Origin: Zymoseptoria tritici IPO323
Lineage: Eukaryota > Ascomycota > Dothideomycetes > Mycosphaerellales > Mycosphaerellaceae
Assembly (NCBI RefSeq): GCF_000219625.1
Contig: NC_018207.1
Coordinates: 1-64,000 of the forward strand
Direction of reading: 5' to 3'
DNA length: 64,000 bases
The position numbers and the translations under genes are program-made. The notes under the pieces are model-generated. The model worked only from the letters and a program-made list of their open reading frames with translations, had not been told where the DNA came from and ran no database searches. Positions 34,385-48,000 of the stretch are shown in pieces (positions within the stretch are counted from its first letter, which is position 1; every line of letters begins with the position of its first letter).

Positions 34385-35736
34385 TCATCCTCCGGCAGAT
34401 TGTGACTCTGCCGGCTGGGCAAGCAAGCAAGGCCACTCCATCCAATGCTTGTACGTGTGATGCAACCTCCGCTGGATGTCCACCATGATATGATCAACCC
34501 AACCCTCGACAAACCAGAAGCGGTCCAGTCGAGCAAACAAGACCATGTAGTAAGCGTATATCACCAGAGCCATGGGCTTCCCGTCCTGGAGAGCTTTCAG
34601 GTACTCCGCATTCAATCGATACAGCCAACCAAACACCGCAGGTGAGTGTACTCTGATGACATCCGAGCCTTGTTGGCGCCAGAAGGCACTGTCGAAACAC
34701 TTCTGCAGGTCGTCCACAGGGCGGGAGTACTTTGCGAACGACTCATCTTCAGCGCGCAGGCTCTCGATGCTGGTCTTCAATTTGTCGAAAGAAGCAGAAA
34801 ATCCCGAAAGAGCAAGGTCAGGCCCGACACTCTCCTCCACATCTCCCGCCCTCCCGTCCTCGTCCGAGAGATCAGCCAGAACATGACGATGTTCAGCAAG
34901 GATGGACTTCACGCCTTGAAGCAGTCCCAGCCATTCCGGCTCTGCGGTATCTGCATACAGAAGGTACTGTCCATCCTGCGGCCCTTTCGCCAAATTGCAA
35001 AAGCAAAGTAGCGTTGCGGCGATGAATAACGAGCTCGTACGGTCGCTGTCGGGACTGGCGGCCAATCCATCGATCATACCATCTATGGCGCTGCTTTGCA
35101 GAGCCGTTGAAGTGGCCATGCAGAGAGCTCGACGGACGGTCTGCAAGCGGGCAAGATGCAGGGCAGAGAGTGCAAGGAGAAGCTGTGCAACATAACTGTG
35201 ACGGACGGCAAGTTGAGGCACCGTTTCCCGCCACATACCGACTCTGTTGTCATCGTCGGAGAAGGTCAGGCATGCGGTGGTCAGCCAGTGATGCCACAGC
35301 TCCAAGTGGAAGAGGTTTGGTATCTCAACGCCAGCTGCGGAGGGGATCGGCGGAGTTGAGGCGGTCGAGGGTATGAGATGAGCCGTCGGAGTTGAGATCG
35401 TACTATCAAACGATAGCTGTACAATCGTAGGATCGGTGTGTTGCGAGGGAGTGGTCGCTGCCGATGCATCTTCTGATCGGGTTGCCGGTGCATTGCTGCG
35501 GAATCTGCAAGTCACAGTCCTCCGCACACAATTGCCGCAGGAAGGCTTGACTTCGTCGCACTGCCAGAGAAGAGTCATGTTGAGCCGACGAGGTAGCACA
35601 AATATTTCCCCAAGACACGACTGACCTTTATTCGGCGTCGTTTACATTCTATGCAGCCAGCGCGGGACTTTCGATGAGTGCGTCGGCTGAGGCCATGGTT
35701 CTTGTCATGAGGCGGATCGTGAGTTGTCTCGATCAT
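34385..35736 (-). CDS. Zn2Cys6 transcription factor
   Basis: Two exons, 35626-35736 and 34385-35560, with a 65-nt intron (GTCAGT...GGCAG), encode 428 residues. Splicing joins CIECKRRRIK to CDEVKPSCGNC, making a C-x2-C-x6-C-x6-C-x2-C-x6-C binuclear zinc cluster at about residues 28-55. Met at 35736 is chosen because it lies close upstream of the cluster; an in-frame Met at 35928 would add 64 residues without a domain. The rest has the helical, Leu-rich profile of fungal-specific regulators (LELWHHWL..., SYVAQLLLALSALHLA). Nuclear DNA-binding activator or repressor; target genes unknown. The aquaporin and RTA1 genes are neighbours but no link is shown. Confidence 0.9.
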
Positions 35737-36853
35737 CGCGTATATGCGTACTCGGATAGCGTATTCATAAGAGCAGAGTGAAGACTGGACGGGAAAAGGT
35801 AACGGATTATACGATTCCGAAGAAAGGTGGACGACACACCTAAAGGCCGCGTGGAGCAGATCGGCCGGCGGCGTGTTCGTAAAGCTCGGACCACATCTGG
35901 CGATCGGATACGTCAATCTTGACAACATTGCTCACGACGTCCAATTCCTCGTCGGCGAAAAACGAGCCTGGATCAGCAATGGTATAGGTCCGCGCGCTCT
36001 CAGGTGGTTCGGTTTGGAGCTGGCTCTGTCGCATTTAGCAGCCGAAGGAATACATGCTCGATTGTATGCACACTCTCGATTGGTCATTGACGGATTCGCT
36101 GTCCGTGGGCGGACTACGGCAACTGCTGCGAGAGCTCGAGTCTCCAATGCGGGGATGATCAAAACGACTCTAATGATTCTCCCCTCTCCGCCCGTCGATC
36201 CATCCACTGTCTGATCGGCTCAAACTTGCGACATGTATGTGGACCAGACCGAGCATAAGACATACGAGAATGAGGCCATGAGTAATGTCTTCTCGATTGG
36301 CGTATTAGTTCATTGGAGAAATTGGGCGAGAGGATGGCAAGTTGCAATGGAGTCGAAGAAAAGGCACCACAGTCTGCGTAAATGCGCATTCTTCAGCAGC
36401 GTATTCGTAAAGCTCGGACCATGTATTGGCCACAAACGTCGACTTTTCCACTTGAAGGTCTCCGACAACATCACCACTCACGCAGAACCAGGTACAGATC
36501 GGCAACGAACCGCCATGCTGACGGAGAGCAAGACGAGTGTAGCCGGACGATGCAGCTGCGGACTCCAGCATCGCCAATGCTGCTCCTGTCAACCGAACCT
36601 CGTGATGCACAAAATCTCATTCGAATACGAATACGCCTTGTGTTTCACGGACCGTATGAATGGGCCGATGTGAATGCAACGGACGGCACCGCCGTGTCGA
36701 TCGCTCGTTGCGTGCACAGCTGTGGCCAGTACATAAAGAGCGACAGCGTAAGTTCGCTTTCGTCCATCTTCCAATTCTACCTTTCTCGCTCGACTGTGGA
36801 TCGCAGTCCATTCCGAACATACCATCCAATTTCTTGCGCTCCAGATCAACACC
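35737..36853. other. Intergenic with a diverged tandem duplication
   Basis: The sequence GT(A/G)TTCGTAAAGCTCGGACCA occurs at about 35872 and 36401, and minus-strand peptides WSELYEHAA and WSELYEYAA match, so about 530 bp was duplicated and has diverged. No intact gene is seen. It includes the RTA1-like gene's promoter just upstream of 36854. Confidence 0.55.
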
Positions 36854-37684
36854 ATGAACGCTGCTACTGACGACGGGCGCTGGCTCGGTCTGCCATACCA
36901 TCCAAACGCCGCTGCAGCCATAATCTTCATCGCGACATTCGGACTGGCAACTCTCGGCCACATCGGACACATATTCTGGCTGCGGGCCTGGCACTTCATT
37001 CCACTTCTCATCGGATGCGTCAGTAAGTACAATGATAACCCACGACCCCTCCTTGCGTTAGCTGATCCCCTCGAAGTGGAAACCTTCGGATACTACGTCC
37101 GATTCTGGCTCTCTCGATCTCCAACAAACTTCAAGGCCTACGTCCTCTACGACCTTCTCGTGCTTCCTGCTCCGATCTTCCTCGCTGCTACCATCTACAT
37201 GTCTCTGAGTCGGATCATTATGGCTCTAGCTGCGCAAGACCTCTCTCCGGTACGACCGTCGAGGATGTCCAAATGGTTCATCTTCGGCGACGTGGTCTGC
37301 TTCCTCGTACAGCTAGCGGGAGTGGGCATGGGCGTTACCACCAGCCGCAACATTCAAGAAATCGGCGCAAAAGTGGTGGTCGTAGGTCTGGTGTTCCAGA
37401 TTCTCGTCTTTGCTCTGTTTATCAGTGCGGCAGTTACACTCTACCGACGCTACAAGTCGCAGGTCGGACCCGATTCCGGGCCGCTCGAATGGAGAAGATA
37501 CTTGATCTCGCTTCTGACTGCCAGCGGGTGCATCGTCATTCGTAATATCGTACGAGTAGTCGAGTACGCTCAAGGCCCGGACGGCTCCATTGCATCGCAC
37601 GAAGTCTTCGTGTATCTTTTTAATGCATTGTTGATGCTGTGCGCGGTAGTCCTTATGCTAGCGTTACATCCCGGCTACTTGTAA
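36854..37684 (+). CDS. RTA1-like seven-transmembrane protein
   Basis: Exons 36854-37022 and 37077-37684 give 258 residues. The 54-nt intron (GTAAGT...CGAAG) is a multiple of three and has no stop, so the unspliced frame also reads through with 18 extra residues. Splicing restores the family motif GCVMETFGYYVR, which supports the intron. Other RTA1-family features: YHPN near the N-terminus, VLYDLLVLPAPIFLAATIYMSLSRII, FIFGDVVCFLVQLAGVGMG, RNIVRVVEY and a terminal HPGYL, with about seven hydrophobic spans. RTA1/RTM1/RSB1 proteins are linked to lipid translocation and tolerance of toxic compounds at the plasma membrane. Its last third is duplicated at 18675-19002. The two C-to-T changes this copy itself carries are both synonymous. 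Confidence 0.9.
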   Translation: MNAATDDGRWLGLPYHPNAAAAIIFIATFGLATLGHIGHIFWLRAWHFIPLLIGCVSKYNDNPRPLLALADPLEVETFGYYVRFWLSRSPTNFKAYVLYDLLVLPAPIFLAATIYMSLSRIIMALAAQDLSPVRPSRMSKWFIFGDVVCFLVQLAGVGMGVTTSRNIQEIGAKVVVVGLVFQILVFALFISAAVTLYRRYKSQVGPDSGPLEWRRYLISLLTASGCIVIRNIVRVVEYAQGPDGSIASHEVFVYLFNALLMLCAVVLMLALHPGYL

Positions 37685-40600
37685 CGCTCCTCGCAGCGGA
37701 AGTCAGCTATGGACTTCGAAAGAAACAGCATCATCACGACGGAAACCAGTCTTATGCGGGAGACAACACTTAAGGGCCATCGACCTAGGCCGTGCTCTTA
37801 TCCGAGGGATAGGGATTAAGCCCGGAAAGTATACATATCCGAGCTTTTTGTAGCGTGCTTAAGAGCGAGAGACTAGTAACGACGTTACTAGCAAAATAGT
37901 AGAGGGATTGGTCCGAAGGTCTTGTCGATACAGCTTTTGTTAGAAGCAAAGTCGCCGAGATAATGTCGAGCAGCCAGAAAATTCGCAATGAGCACCGCGA
38001 TTAAACCGTCTCTATAGCTGCGTTCGACCTTCGCCGGATCTAACAAAGGGATAAAGCCTATTTTGCCGAGCGGTGCTTAAAGAGTTGGCCCGAAGGGCTA
38101 AGACGCATTCGGCATAGCACCGGCTCCGGCCGAAAGTTTAGGGTCGATGTAACGATGCTTGGCGTTTAACTTCATTCACTTTACTATTGTTCTAATTGTA
38201 GTAGCCTTTCTTTTCTATAGTAAGCGCGCTAGTTATAAAAGAAAAGGGAGCACAATATAGAGAAAGTTAATAATAGGAAGAAACGTAAACGAGAAATCTA
38301 AACTTCTCCTCTAGCTTGTAATGTTTTTAATCCTATAAGTAACTACTACTACTACCTCTAACTCCGCCGCCGCTACTATAGGTAGCCCTCCCTCCCGCTT
38401 TTCGCTATCGCGAGCCGTAAGTAATTGTAGTAGAGTAGTAGTATAGGTAGCGCTAACTATAGTAGAATACCTTCTATAAGAGCGACGCCGTTTAGCGTTA
38501 CCGTCGCTGCGAGCGTAAGTAATTTAATCTAGCGACCCTTATTATAGTATACCGAGACTAACCTTTATATAGAAGAGAGGATAAGACGCGGCGCTACCGT
38601 ATTTACCGCTCTATAAGTTATTAGTCCTTTGTTTTCTAAACCGCTACTATAGCTTATAAAAGAAACAAAACTAATATCTAATAGCCGCGCCCGTCGTACC
38701 GCGCTACGGTACTACCTCCCCCCCCCTCCTCCGGCTCCCGCTCCTCTAATCGTCGCTCCGGTCCTAACTACTATCGCTGCCCCGGCCCTAGCTCTACTAC
38801 CTCCGGCTCCGCTAGCGTATACCGCCCTAGCGCCCGCTCCTCTAGCTCCGGTCGAGTCTTCTTCCGCCCCTACTCCGGCTCCGCTAGCTCCGGTCGAGTA
38901 CGGCGACGACGGGCCTACCGGGTAAGAACATCCTTCTCTTTAACTCTTTACTAGTCTACGAGACTTTAAGAGCTTTATAAGCTATAAGACTTTAAGAGTA
39001 GATATATTATAAACGGCTATAGATTAGAGAACCGTAACTAACTAACTACGTAGCCTTAACGACGACGACGACGACGACGACGGCATGTTCGTAGCGCCCG
39101 GGTAAGCATTTCCTTTATAAAGCGGTATACGCTACTTAGGAAATAAATGCTAACCTATATATAGCCCCTCTCCTTCGCCCGCGCCCGCGACTCCCTCCGG
39201 CGCTAGTACTAGTACTCCCGTTACTCCTTGGTCGCGTAGCCGTCCGCTCGGAAGCGGTACCTTCGCGTACCGTCGCCCGTAGTAGGCGGACACTTAGGTA
39301 TATATTCCTTTCCCTTATAAAGTAGTAAATGCTACTTAGAAAAGAAACTAAGCTAACTCGCGCGTATAGTAGTCGGTAACGCTAGCCCGCTAGGCTTAGG
39401 CGACCGACGCGGTGCGCCGCCGTACTACCTATATTAGGCTCCGCTAGGAAACTAGAGTCTAGCGGGTGCCGGCGTACGCGCTATACGAGAGGGCCGGCGA
39501 GGCCGACCGTTACTTTATACTAGCGACCGGGTAAGTAATTTATTTATCTATTACTATATAAAAGAACTATTACTAACTAGCGCGCGTATAGTAGAACCTA
39601 CGGCAATTACCTATAGAAGAACTTACCTATAGGCGGATACTAGTAGAAGCATTAGCGGCATCGGCGCCCGATCCTACTAATTAGCGGGCGGGTGACCGTA
39701 TAAGACCGCGTTAATTATTAACGACAGAAACGCTTCCCTTCGGGGTATAAGACGTACGAATAAATACTAGTTTCGCTCTCGTATACGTATTTCTAGTCTT
39801 AGTCTTAGTCTTAGTCTTAGTCTTAGTCTTAGTCTCGATATTAGCTACATTAGTCTCCGTCTATTTCTTTTATAAAGTATAAGCGTCGCTTAAGAAAAGA
39901 AAGTAGTAGAGATTAGAAGGTCCCTCGAGGAGGACGGAACGCGTTGTTGTTACCTAAAGGCTAACTATACTAAACATCCGAGCGGTAGGTATCCGCGATA
40001 GTAACTCGCTACGCTAATCTCCTATTCTAGTCGTACGCTTGCATCTCGGCGACAATCCTACTACCGGCCGTAAGCCGCTCTAAGTCGAAGGTATCCTTAA
40101 ATAGTAGATTATCTAGCTTCTTATTACGCGAGATAGCGACGTAGAATAACGGTACGTTCTTACGACTATTAGAGATATTAAGGACAGCCTTCGATAGTAT
40201 TATACCCTACGCCTTATAAACGGTAATAGCGTACGCGAGTCGAACGGGGAACTAGGTACGAGTACGAGTTTCGCCTTTATAGAAAAAGGAGCGCTAGAAT
40301 TATTATTAGTAAGGGCGGATTTCTTTTATAAGGTAAGGGCGTAGGCTTAGAAAAGAAATACGAACCTAGCTTCGGAAGATAGGAATTACGGCATACCGAG
40401 ATCTACGTAAGGAATACTCCTTAATATATAGACCGTCGTAGGTCGCTCGCGGCATAGTAACGAGAAAGTAATATAGCTAATCCTATAGCTCGGACGACAT
40501 TAGCGTATTGTTTGTTTGTTTGTTTGTTCCATTTACGTCCTTTCGGAGTCCAAGACTATGTAGGACGGCCTTGCCCTAAGGGCAAGGCAGTAGATCTATT

Positions 40601-41803
40601 TACAATCAAATTCTTCGGTATTCTTTAACCTTAGGGGAAACCCCGTGCCTAAGGCAATGCCAAAGGACTTTAAACAAATGCGAGACAAAGGAAATCAAAC
40701 GAGTGTTACTACGGCCCAAGGCTGTAGAATTTTCGCGCCAAGCTTTTTGCAGAATTTTCAGCGGATCCTTCCGCTTCGTACGTACGCACGCTGCGAATTC
40801 GAAAGAGATACAGCGTAAGGCGATGCAGCGCAAAGGCGCAAAAAGCAGCTGTCTAACTCGCTGTCTTCTCTTGTCCTTAATATGCCTTTGTGGAACTGTA
40901 TGCCGCTTCTAAACGTATATAGCTACGTAGGTTAATCGTAGAGTTGTAGATTCCACCGTTGTTCTAACTCTTTAAAGTGACGGCCGAACAGACTGCACCT
41001 TTACGCGGTAGCCGTCGTAAGTACCTTCCTCGGAAGGGAAACTAAGACAGTCTAGAAGAAACCTCCTCGAAAACCTCTCGAATCCGCCCGAAATCCTTCT
41101 CGAAATCCGCCTCTCGAATCCGCCCGAAATCCTTCTCGAAATCCGCCTCGAAATATAAGCACAGAACAATAGTACGATTCGAACGAATAGCCCTCTACGC
41201 TACGAACAAGAAGAAGAAGAAGAAGAAAAAGAAGTAGTCCACTCTGCCCTATACGCGCACCTCCTCGAAATCCGAACCGAAGCACTTTAAAGAGCTGGAA
41301 CAGTCGGTGGAATCCACAACTCTACGATTAACCTGCGTAGCTATATACGTTTGGAAGCGGCATATAGTTCTACAAAGGCGTATTAAGGACAAGAGAAGGC
41401 AGCGAGTTGGACAGCTGCTTTTGTACGGCATTTTGCACGGCATTCCTCTCTCTCTTTTTCGAATTCGTAGCGTACGTGCGAAGCGGAAGGATCCGCTAAA
41501 AATTCTACAAAAAGCTTAGCGCGAAAATTCTGCAGCCCTAGCTGCAGACAACGATACGCGAAAATTCTACAGCCCCGGCTGTACGACACTCGTTGGATTT
41601 CCTTTGTTTTGCGCTGCTTTTGAAGTCCTTCGGTAGATTCTGCTTTACAGATTCTACCTTAGGCACGGGGTTTTCCCCTAAGGTCAAAGAATACTAAAAG
41701 AATTTGATTGTAAATAGATCTACTGCCTTGCGCGCAAGGCCGTCCTACATAGTCTTGGACTCCGAAAGGACGTAAATGGAACAAACAAACAAACAAACAA
41801 CAA
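37357..41803 (+). repeat. Segmental duplication, copy B (partner 18675-23114)
   Basis: This is the source copy: it begins inside the intact RTA1-like gene and ends at the outer edge of the right foldback arm. Beyond 41803 the Helitron continues here, while copy A goes into unrelated sequence. The downstream block at 37685-38180 is single-sequence DNA shared by both copies, with no gene. Confidence 0.95.
40509..41803. mobile_element. Foldback (long-TIR) element, copy B
   Basis: Same element as 21827-23114, inserted between the helicase C-terminus and the rest of the Helitron. Outer ends are TTTGTTTG / CAAACAAA. No transposase frame is present; frames inside (for example 41052-41285) are incidental. 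Confidence 0.9.
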
Positions 41804-42010
41804 CTCTTTAAAGTGCACTTTTCCGTAGAGGACCCGAATCTCTAGAGGGAAAGAGGTGCGATTTCGGTTCGGATTTCGAGGAGGTACGCGTATAGGGCAG
41901 AGTGGACTGCTTCTTTCTTCTTCTTGTTCGTAGCGTAGAGAGCTATTCGTTCGAATCGTGCTATTGTTCTGTTATAGCTTATGTTTCGAGGGGAGGTATA
42001 CCTCCAGGTC
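41804..42010. mobile_element. Truncated second foldback fragment
   Basis: AACTCTTTAAAGTGC followed by CGGTTCGGATTTCGAGGAGGT and GGGCAGAGTGGACTGCTTC matches the central part of the foldback element in inverted orientation. A partial copy therefore sits directly against copy B. Confidence 0.7.
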
Positions 42011-45000
42011 GTGTTGTTTTTGTAAGGGAAGAGGGATCGACAGCCTCTCCAATCCTCCGGAGGAAACTTAGCTCTACGACGACGATGTCGTCGTAGGTTC
42101 GTAGCCGGCACCACGTACAGGTGTTCCTCGTCGCCGGCCTCGACATTAGCGTAGAGCTAGCCTTCTATACTATATTATATAGGCGATACTCGGTACCGTT
42201 AACAATGCTACGCTCCGTCTATAGGTTCTAAAGGATTATAAGCTTACATCTAATACTAATATTAACGCGGTTGTCGAGAAACCTAGCCTTAGTAGTAGGA
42301 ACGTTAGTAGCGATAGGGTAACTATTAGTCGCTATATACGAGAAGACTAGCTAGCTACTATTACGCATACGAGAAAGGTTGTGTTCGTTAGCATCTACGT
42401 TAGTACCGTACAACCGGATAGTATCCTCGAACTAGCGGTATACCGGATACTAAAAATTAAAGTTCGACTACCGAGATTTTTAGTACGCTAAGTCGATAGG
42501 ATTTTCTTTTATAAGGTAGCTATTACGCTTTAGAAAGGAAATGCGGGGATACGAACCTAGCATCGAGTAGACAATGTCTTCTAGTAGTTAGAGGTAACCG
42601 TCGCGTTACGAAGTCCTTCTAACGCGGCCGTAAACTCCGTACCGCCGTCGCTCTAACGCTACTACACCGTTAACTCGATCGTCTTATCGAACGCTCTATA
42701 CTTCTTATAACTAAGTACATCTTCTAGTAATAGACGGCTAGCACCGGCTAGTAGATTCGTAACGTTAAAGAATAGTGCCTTATCGTTAACCGGTAGAAGC
42801 TACTAGAAGTTACCGAAAAGGAGGACGTTTATACTACCGAAGAACTAGTTATTAAGGAACGCTTACTTTAACCGGAGATCGATGTAGTAGAGCGTTAATA
42901 GGCTAACTATACTCTTCTCGTCGATAATAAGGTACTTAGTATCCTTTAGTCCGCTCTATAGCGTTGTAGCTACCGCCGAGGACAGCTTCTTAAATAGGTA
43001 GTTAATTAGTAGTTTAAATAGCGAATGTAGCGTACTACCGGCGATGTTAAAGGACGTAGAACTAGTAGGCGCCGCTCGGAGGATAGTAGTCGTATAGGGC
43101 GATAGGACCTATAGAAAGTTAGACTCCTTAGTCCGGTTTTAAAAGAGGGCTATTTAAGTATTTTTTTTATAAGCTAGCGCTACCGCCTTAGAAAAGAAAT
43201 GCTTACCTACAAATAGGCTAAGACTACCTTAATTAAGAAACTCTTACTAGTACTAGCGCGACCGTCGACATTTAAGAGGAGCTACTTCGGCGTACTACTA
43301 CGGAGACTAGACTTATAGTAGTTTATAACCTCGTCGTAGACTAAGCGCTGCTCTATAGACAGTATGTCTACTACCTCTAGCGATTAGAACCGTACCTCCG
43401 ACTACTTTAGATATATAGCCTTCGCGCGCTCCTACTAACTAGATCGATAGATATCTAGCTCTTACCTAGGAAGCAACTCCTTATCCTACTGCCGCTAGTA
43501 CGTACTAACATAGAAGTCCTAATTATATAGCTAGTTATTAGTCCGCTTACTAAGGTTGTTCGGATCCTTACGCCGCGCTATAGGATTACGACGAACGGTC
43601 TATCCGGCTAGTAGCTCGGTACTACTAGCGCCCTGTTCCTATCGTTCCTTACCGGGCTCGAACTTATCTTCCTCGTCTAGATTATCGAGGATCTTATCTA
43701 TATAGTCGAAGGCGTAGTAATAGTGCTCGTTGTCGTCCTTAGCCTACTACTACCGCTAGTAGGAGCGAAAGGCATTAGCCTAGGTAGTATAGCCGTCGTA
43801 TAGGAGCACTAGATACTCGCGGAATAGATAGTAAAGGACGACTTTTAGGCGGCAGAAGTCCTCGTAATCTAGGCCGGTTAGTATAGCGGAATATCTACTA
43901 AGGAAGTTAGTCCTTTCTTTACTAAAGTAGTAGTTGTAGTATAGAAAAGAAATACCTAGGCATATAGTAGAGAATGCGACTAGGAGCATTCGGCCGGGGT
44001 TTAAAGTCCTTACCCTTACGGTAGTCGAATGTCGTAAGGAAGGTAAATAGACTAGTATCCTCGTACGCCTCGTCCCTAGCCTTATACTTCTAAAGGGGCG
44101 TCCTACCTTACTTAACATCTTTACTACTATTATCTAGCTCTACTATCGTACCGAGCTAATTCTCGGGTCGATAGTTAAAGCTAATAGCCTTACGGCTACC
44201 TATCGATAGTAGCAAACTAAAGAGGATGTAGGAAACCTCCTACGCCGACTAGTCTCGTTCCCTAATTAATCGATTTATCGTCCTAACTACGAGTAATAGT
44301 TCGGGCTTAGCATAGGTTAGCATTTCTTTTATAAGGTGTACTTTAGGCTTTATAAAAGAAAGAAGTAGAAGTACCTACCCGATTCTCGTTTAAATACGGT
44401 GCGAGGCTTTTAGCAATCTACTAGTATGTTAACGTAGTAGGCTCGTTCTTAGTCGCGTACTTCCTAACGTAGTTAATTACCGCCTTCGTGGACGTATAGG
44501 GTAAGATGTCGCTGTTCGCTCGCTACCTTAGCGCGACTATTAGGTAGTATACATTTATTATAGAGTCGTTCGAGGCTACATTAAATAGCGGGTAGTAAGG
44601 ATTGCGGGCGCGGTTAGTAGTAGTAGGGCCGGTAGCTCGAGGGAAGTAGAATCGACACTTAGTCGGTGCATTAGGTGTAGCTCCGCGCACTCTACGTTAG
44701 TAGTAGCCCTATAAGATAGATATTAGACTCCTTAGTCCGGTTCTTCGTATTAGGCCTATTTGTTTTCTATACCGCGCAGCCGCTATAGAAAAGAAAGAAA
44801 GCGCTTACCTTGCTTCCGTCGTAGGAGTACTACTATACGCGGTTTATAACATTAGACAGATCCTTAAGGGTGTTAGTTAGTTCTTCCGTAGTAGTATTAT
44901 AAATACCTCGAGTACCGACACCGGCACGGGCTCTACCTAGCTAAGGGTTAATAGCAACGATATACTTGTCCTAGAATACGGTAAAGGTAGCGCGCTCTAC

Positions 45001-48000
45001 CTCGTCTTAGATATTACTATATACTTCCTATATAATACGTAGATCGCACTATACGAAGCTATATATATAGGTGCTACTACGGCCCTAGAACTCGTACCGG
45101 AACTAGTAATTAACGATGCTAAACTTCGGCTTAAGGACCTACGGGGATAGATGTAAGTATTTGTAGTTATAGTAGCGTTGTCGCTATAGATAGAAACTAA
45201 CCTAGTTAAAGAACGATGTAAACCGATCGTAGAAATGCTAGGTTGCGACGTATAGATAATTACGAAGGTTCCGGCGCCTAATATCGAGCCGCTCTATATC
45301 TATACTAGTCTTCTACCGCTCGTAGTTAGGGAAAAGCCGGTGTAGGCTGTCCTACTATATGTCGGCTACGCTAAAGGTAAAGAAAAACGCGGGTTTGCCT
45401 AGCGGGATTAGCTTTGTTTTATAAGGTAGAAACGTACTTAAGAAAAGAAAAGCATACCTAATGCGTAAACATATAATGTTAGCTCTAATCGCTTTTTACT
45501 CTAGAACGGCCGGATCCCCTTAATGTTTGTAGATATACGTACGACGCGATTAAGTAAGCCTATCGCCTCGCGAGTGTTACTACGAAGATAATTACGTAGC
45601 TAGTTAAGGGTTATAGTATAGCTATTCTTGCGATTAATAATCTAGCGAGATCGACTGCCGCTTATATTACGCATCTAGGTATTAAATACTACGTACCGGA
45701 ACCGCTAGTAACGAGCGAACCGACCGTCGTCGTACTTTATTAAGTACTAAATCTACCGCAAAAGCGGAACGCTCCTCTGTCTCGGGAGTGCCTAATCTAT
45801 AGAGAGTTAGCATTTAATTTCTAAGGCGTATACGTAGTTTAGAAAAGAAAGGAAATCGGCATAGACCTATAAGACCTTAAGGGAACAGGTACGGAAATGC
45901 GAGTAAGAAGATGCGCTCTTTGCGCACCTCCTACGAGCTACGGTTCTGCTACGAATACCGTAGAGTCTATAGACGCGGCTAGACTATTATAGCTCTAAAT
46001 TGCTCGGCGTTCGGTCGTAGTCCTATAGAAGGTTAGACTCCTTAGTCCGGGTTCATTTCTTTTATAAGCTAGCAACGCCGCTTTAGAAAAGAAAACGCAC
46101 CTTATAGAAAGTCGGCTACTTCTGTTTCGGTTAGTAACGTGTTCGGTACGGCCGCGCCTTCTATTACGCCCTTAATGTTAGCGCTAGTCTTACCCTCCGG
46201 TAGGGTTATATTATCCTCGACCTCTACCGTCGCGATCTTATCGAAGACAGTTCTATCCTTAGGTAGGGAGTTTAGGGCGTATTTATCGATACGGATGCCC
46301 TCGTAGCCGGGATAGTGCTTATATAGATATTCTAGCTACCTCTATATTATAGGTTAGCATTTCTTTTATAAGGTGTATAGCCTACTTTATATCGAAATAC
46401 CTAGACGTTGTGCCGATTAACTATAAAGGATCTACGAAATTAAGCTATAAACTACCTACGATTAGGATCCTATATGTCCTACTCCGGCCGGATTAGAATC
46501 GTGTTATACTAACTAGGTAATCGAGGTAGTGTCCTTACGACATTAGGAATATTACGGGCAAAGGTTATAATATGTCCCTTATATCTCTACTAAGCGCCGT
46601 CGACGTAGACTATATATATACTAATATAGACCGGAGCGATTAGTAGTTGCTTAATATCCGCTAGCACCGGTAACTATATAGGAACAGAGCTAGGATCTAA
46701 GTTGTTCTCTATTAACATTAAATAGGGCTCGTTAGGCCTACGTAAATCCGAGGTCTTATATCGTTAGCAAATGCCGGAGGGTATAATCTAAAGGGTGTTA
46801 GCTCCTATAGTTTAGAAGAGAAATCCTACGGTTTAGAAAAGAAATCCTACGGTTTAGAAAAGAAATCCGACAGTTTAGAAAGAAAAGCCGCACCTTAATA
46901 TTAAACTATCGCTCCTTATATCGAGGGCAGAAGTTTATCCGCTTAGTATCTAGATCCTTTATCTACCCTAAGATTCTCGCCTAGTCTTTCTCCGATACGG
47001 CCGGATTACGTAGATTAGTACCGGCATCGTACGCGCGTAGAATCCTATGCGCCCGCTCGTATAGTTTATCGTATATTATATCTAACGATTCTACTATAGC
47101 TAACCTTTATTAAGTAGCTAGCGCCGCCCTCTCCGTACGTCTAGCCGTACGCTCTACTACGATACGCGCCTTCTCCTCTTCTCGTAGTCTTACTACGAGT
47201 AGCCGTCTAGCGGTACGTAATACTACTATCTCCTTATCTAGCTCTTAAGGTAGTAGATCCGGCGGCGGTAGAGGCGGTAGAGGTAGAGGCGGTAGAGGGC
47301 GAGGAAGGATATCGCGATCGTAGTAGGAAGGGACGTATCGTTAAGGTAGTAGTAGAGCGGAGCGTCGCTTAGCTATAGAGGCCTACCTTTCTACTCGTAT
47401 AGAGGTATTATTTCCCTAGAATTTCTATTAGTACTATATACATTCTTTTATAAGGTAACAGCGCTACTATAGAAAAGAAATATAGGCGTACCGCTACGAG
47501 TCGTAAGAGAAAGGCTAACTCTTAATTAGGGCTAGAGCCGTCTTAACGCGTAACCGGCATTACCTAACTATTGTTAGTACGGCAACGTTTAGCTAAGCGT
47601 TTAGCGTAGTAAGTACGATAGTCGTTATAGGACTTAAACTCCTTACCGGCGGTATTATAGAAGGAGGCGAGAGGCAGAGGTCTATACTACCGTATAGTGT
47701 AGAGTTTAGTTAACATCTAGAGTACGAGTGCTTTCTTTTCTAAGGTAAACGCGTCGCTTTAGAGAGAAATTCGAGGATAAAAACAATAGTTTTAGGGATG
47801 CCGCGTAGTTACGTACGCGTTAGCACTACTAGGGTAGAGGTAGATACTTTTACCTATATATTATAGCAATCTATAGCATTAGACGGCCGGGTTTGCTAGC
47901 GTAGTAGTAACGGAAGTCGTAGTGCCTACGGACGTAGAAGAATGCCTAGAGGTGCGCACCTAAAGCTACGTCGATATAAGAAGGGTCTATAGCCCGCCCG

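Noticed and set aside
43780..44118. 112-codon minus frame as a separate gene
   Set aside because: Its second half (YEDFCRLKVVLYYLFR) is Helitron sequence and the first half is a shadow frame across an intron.
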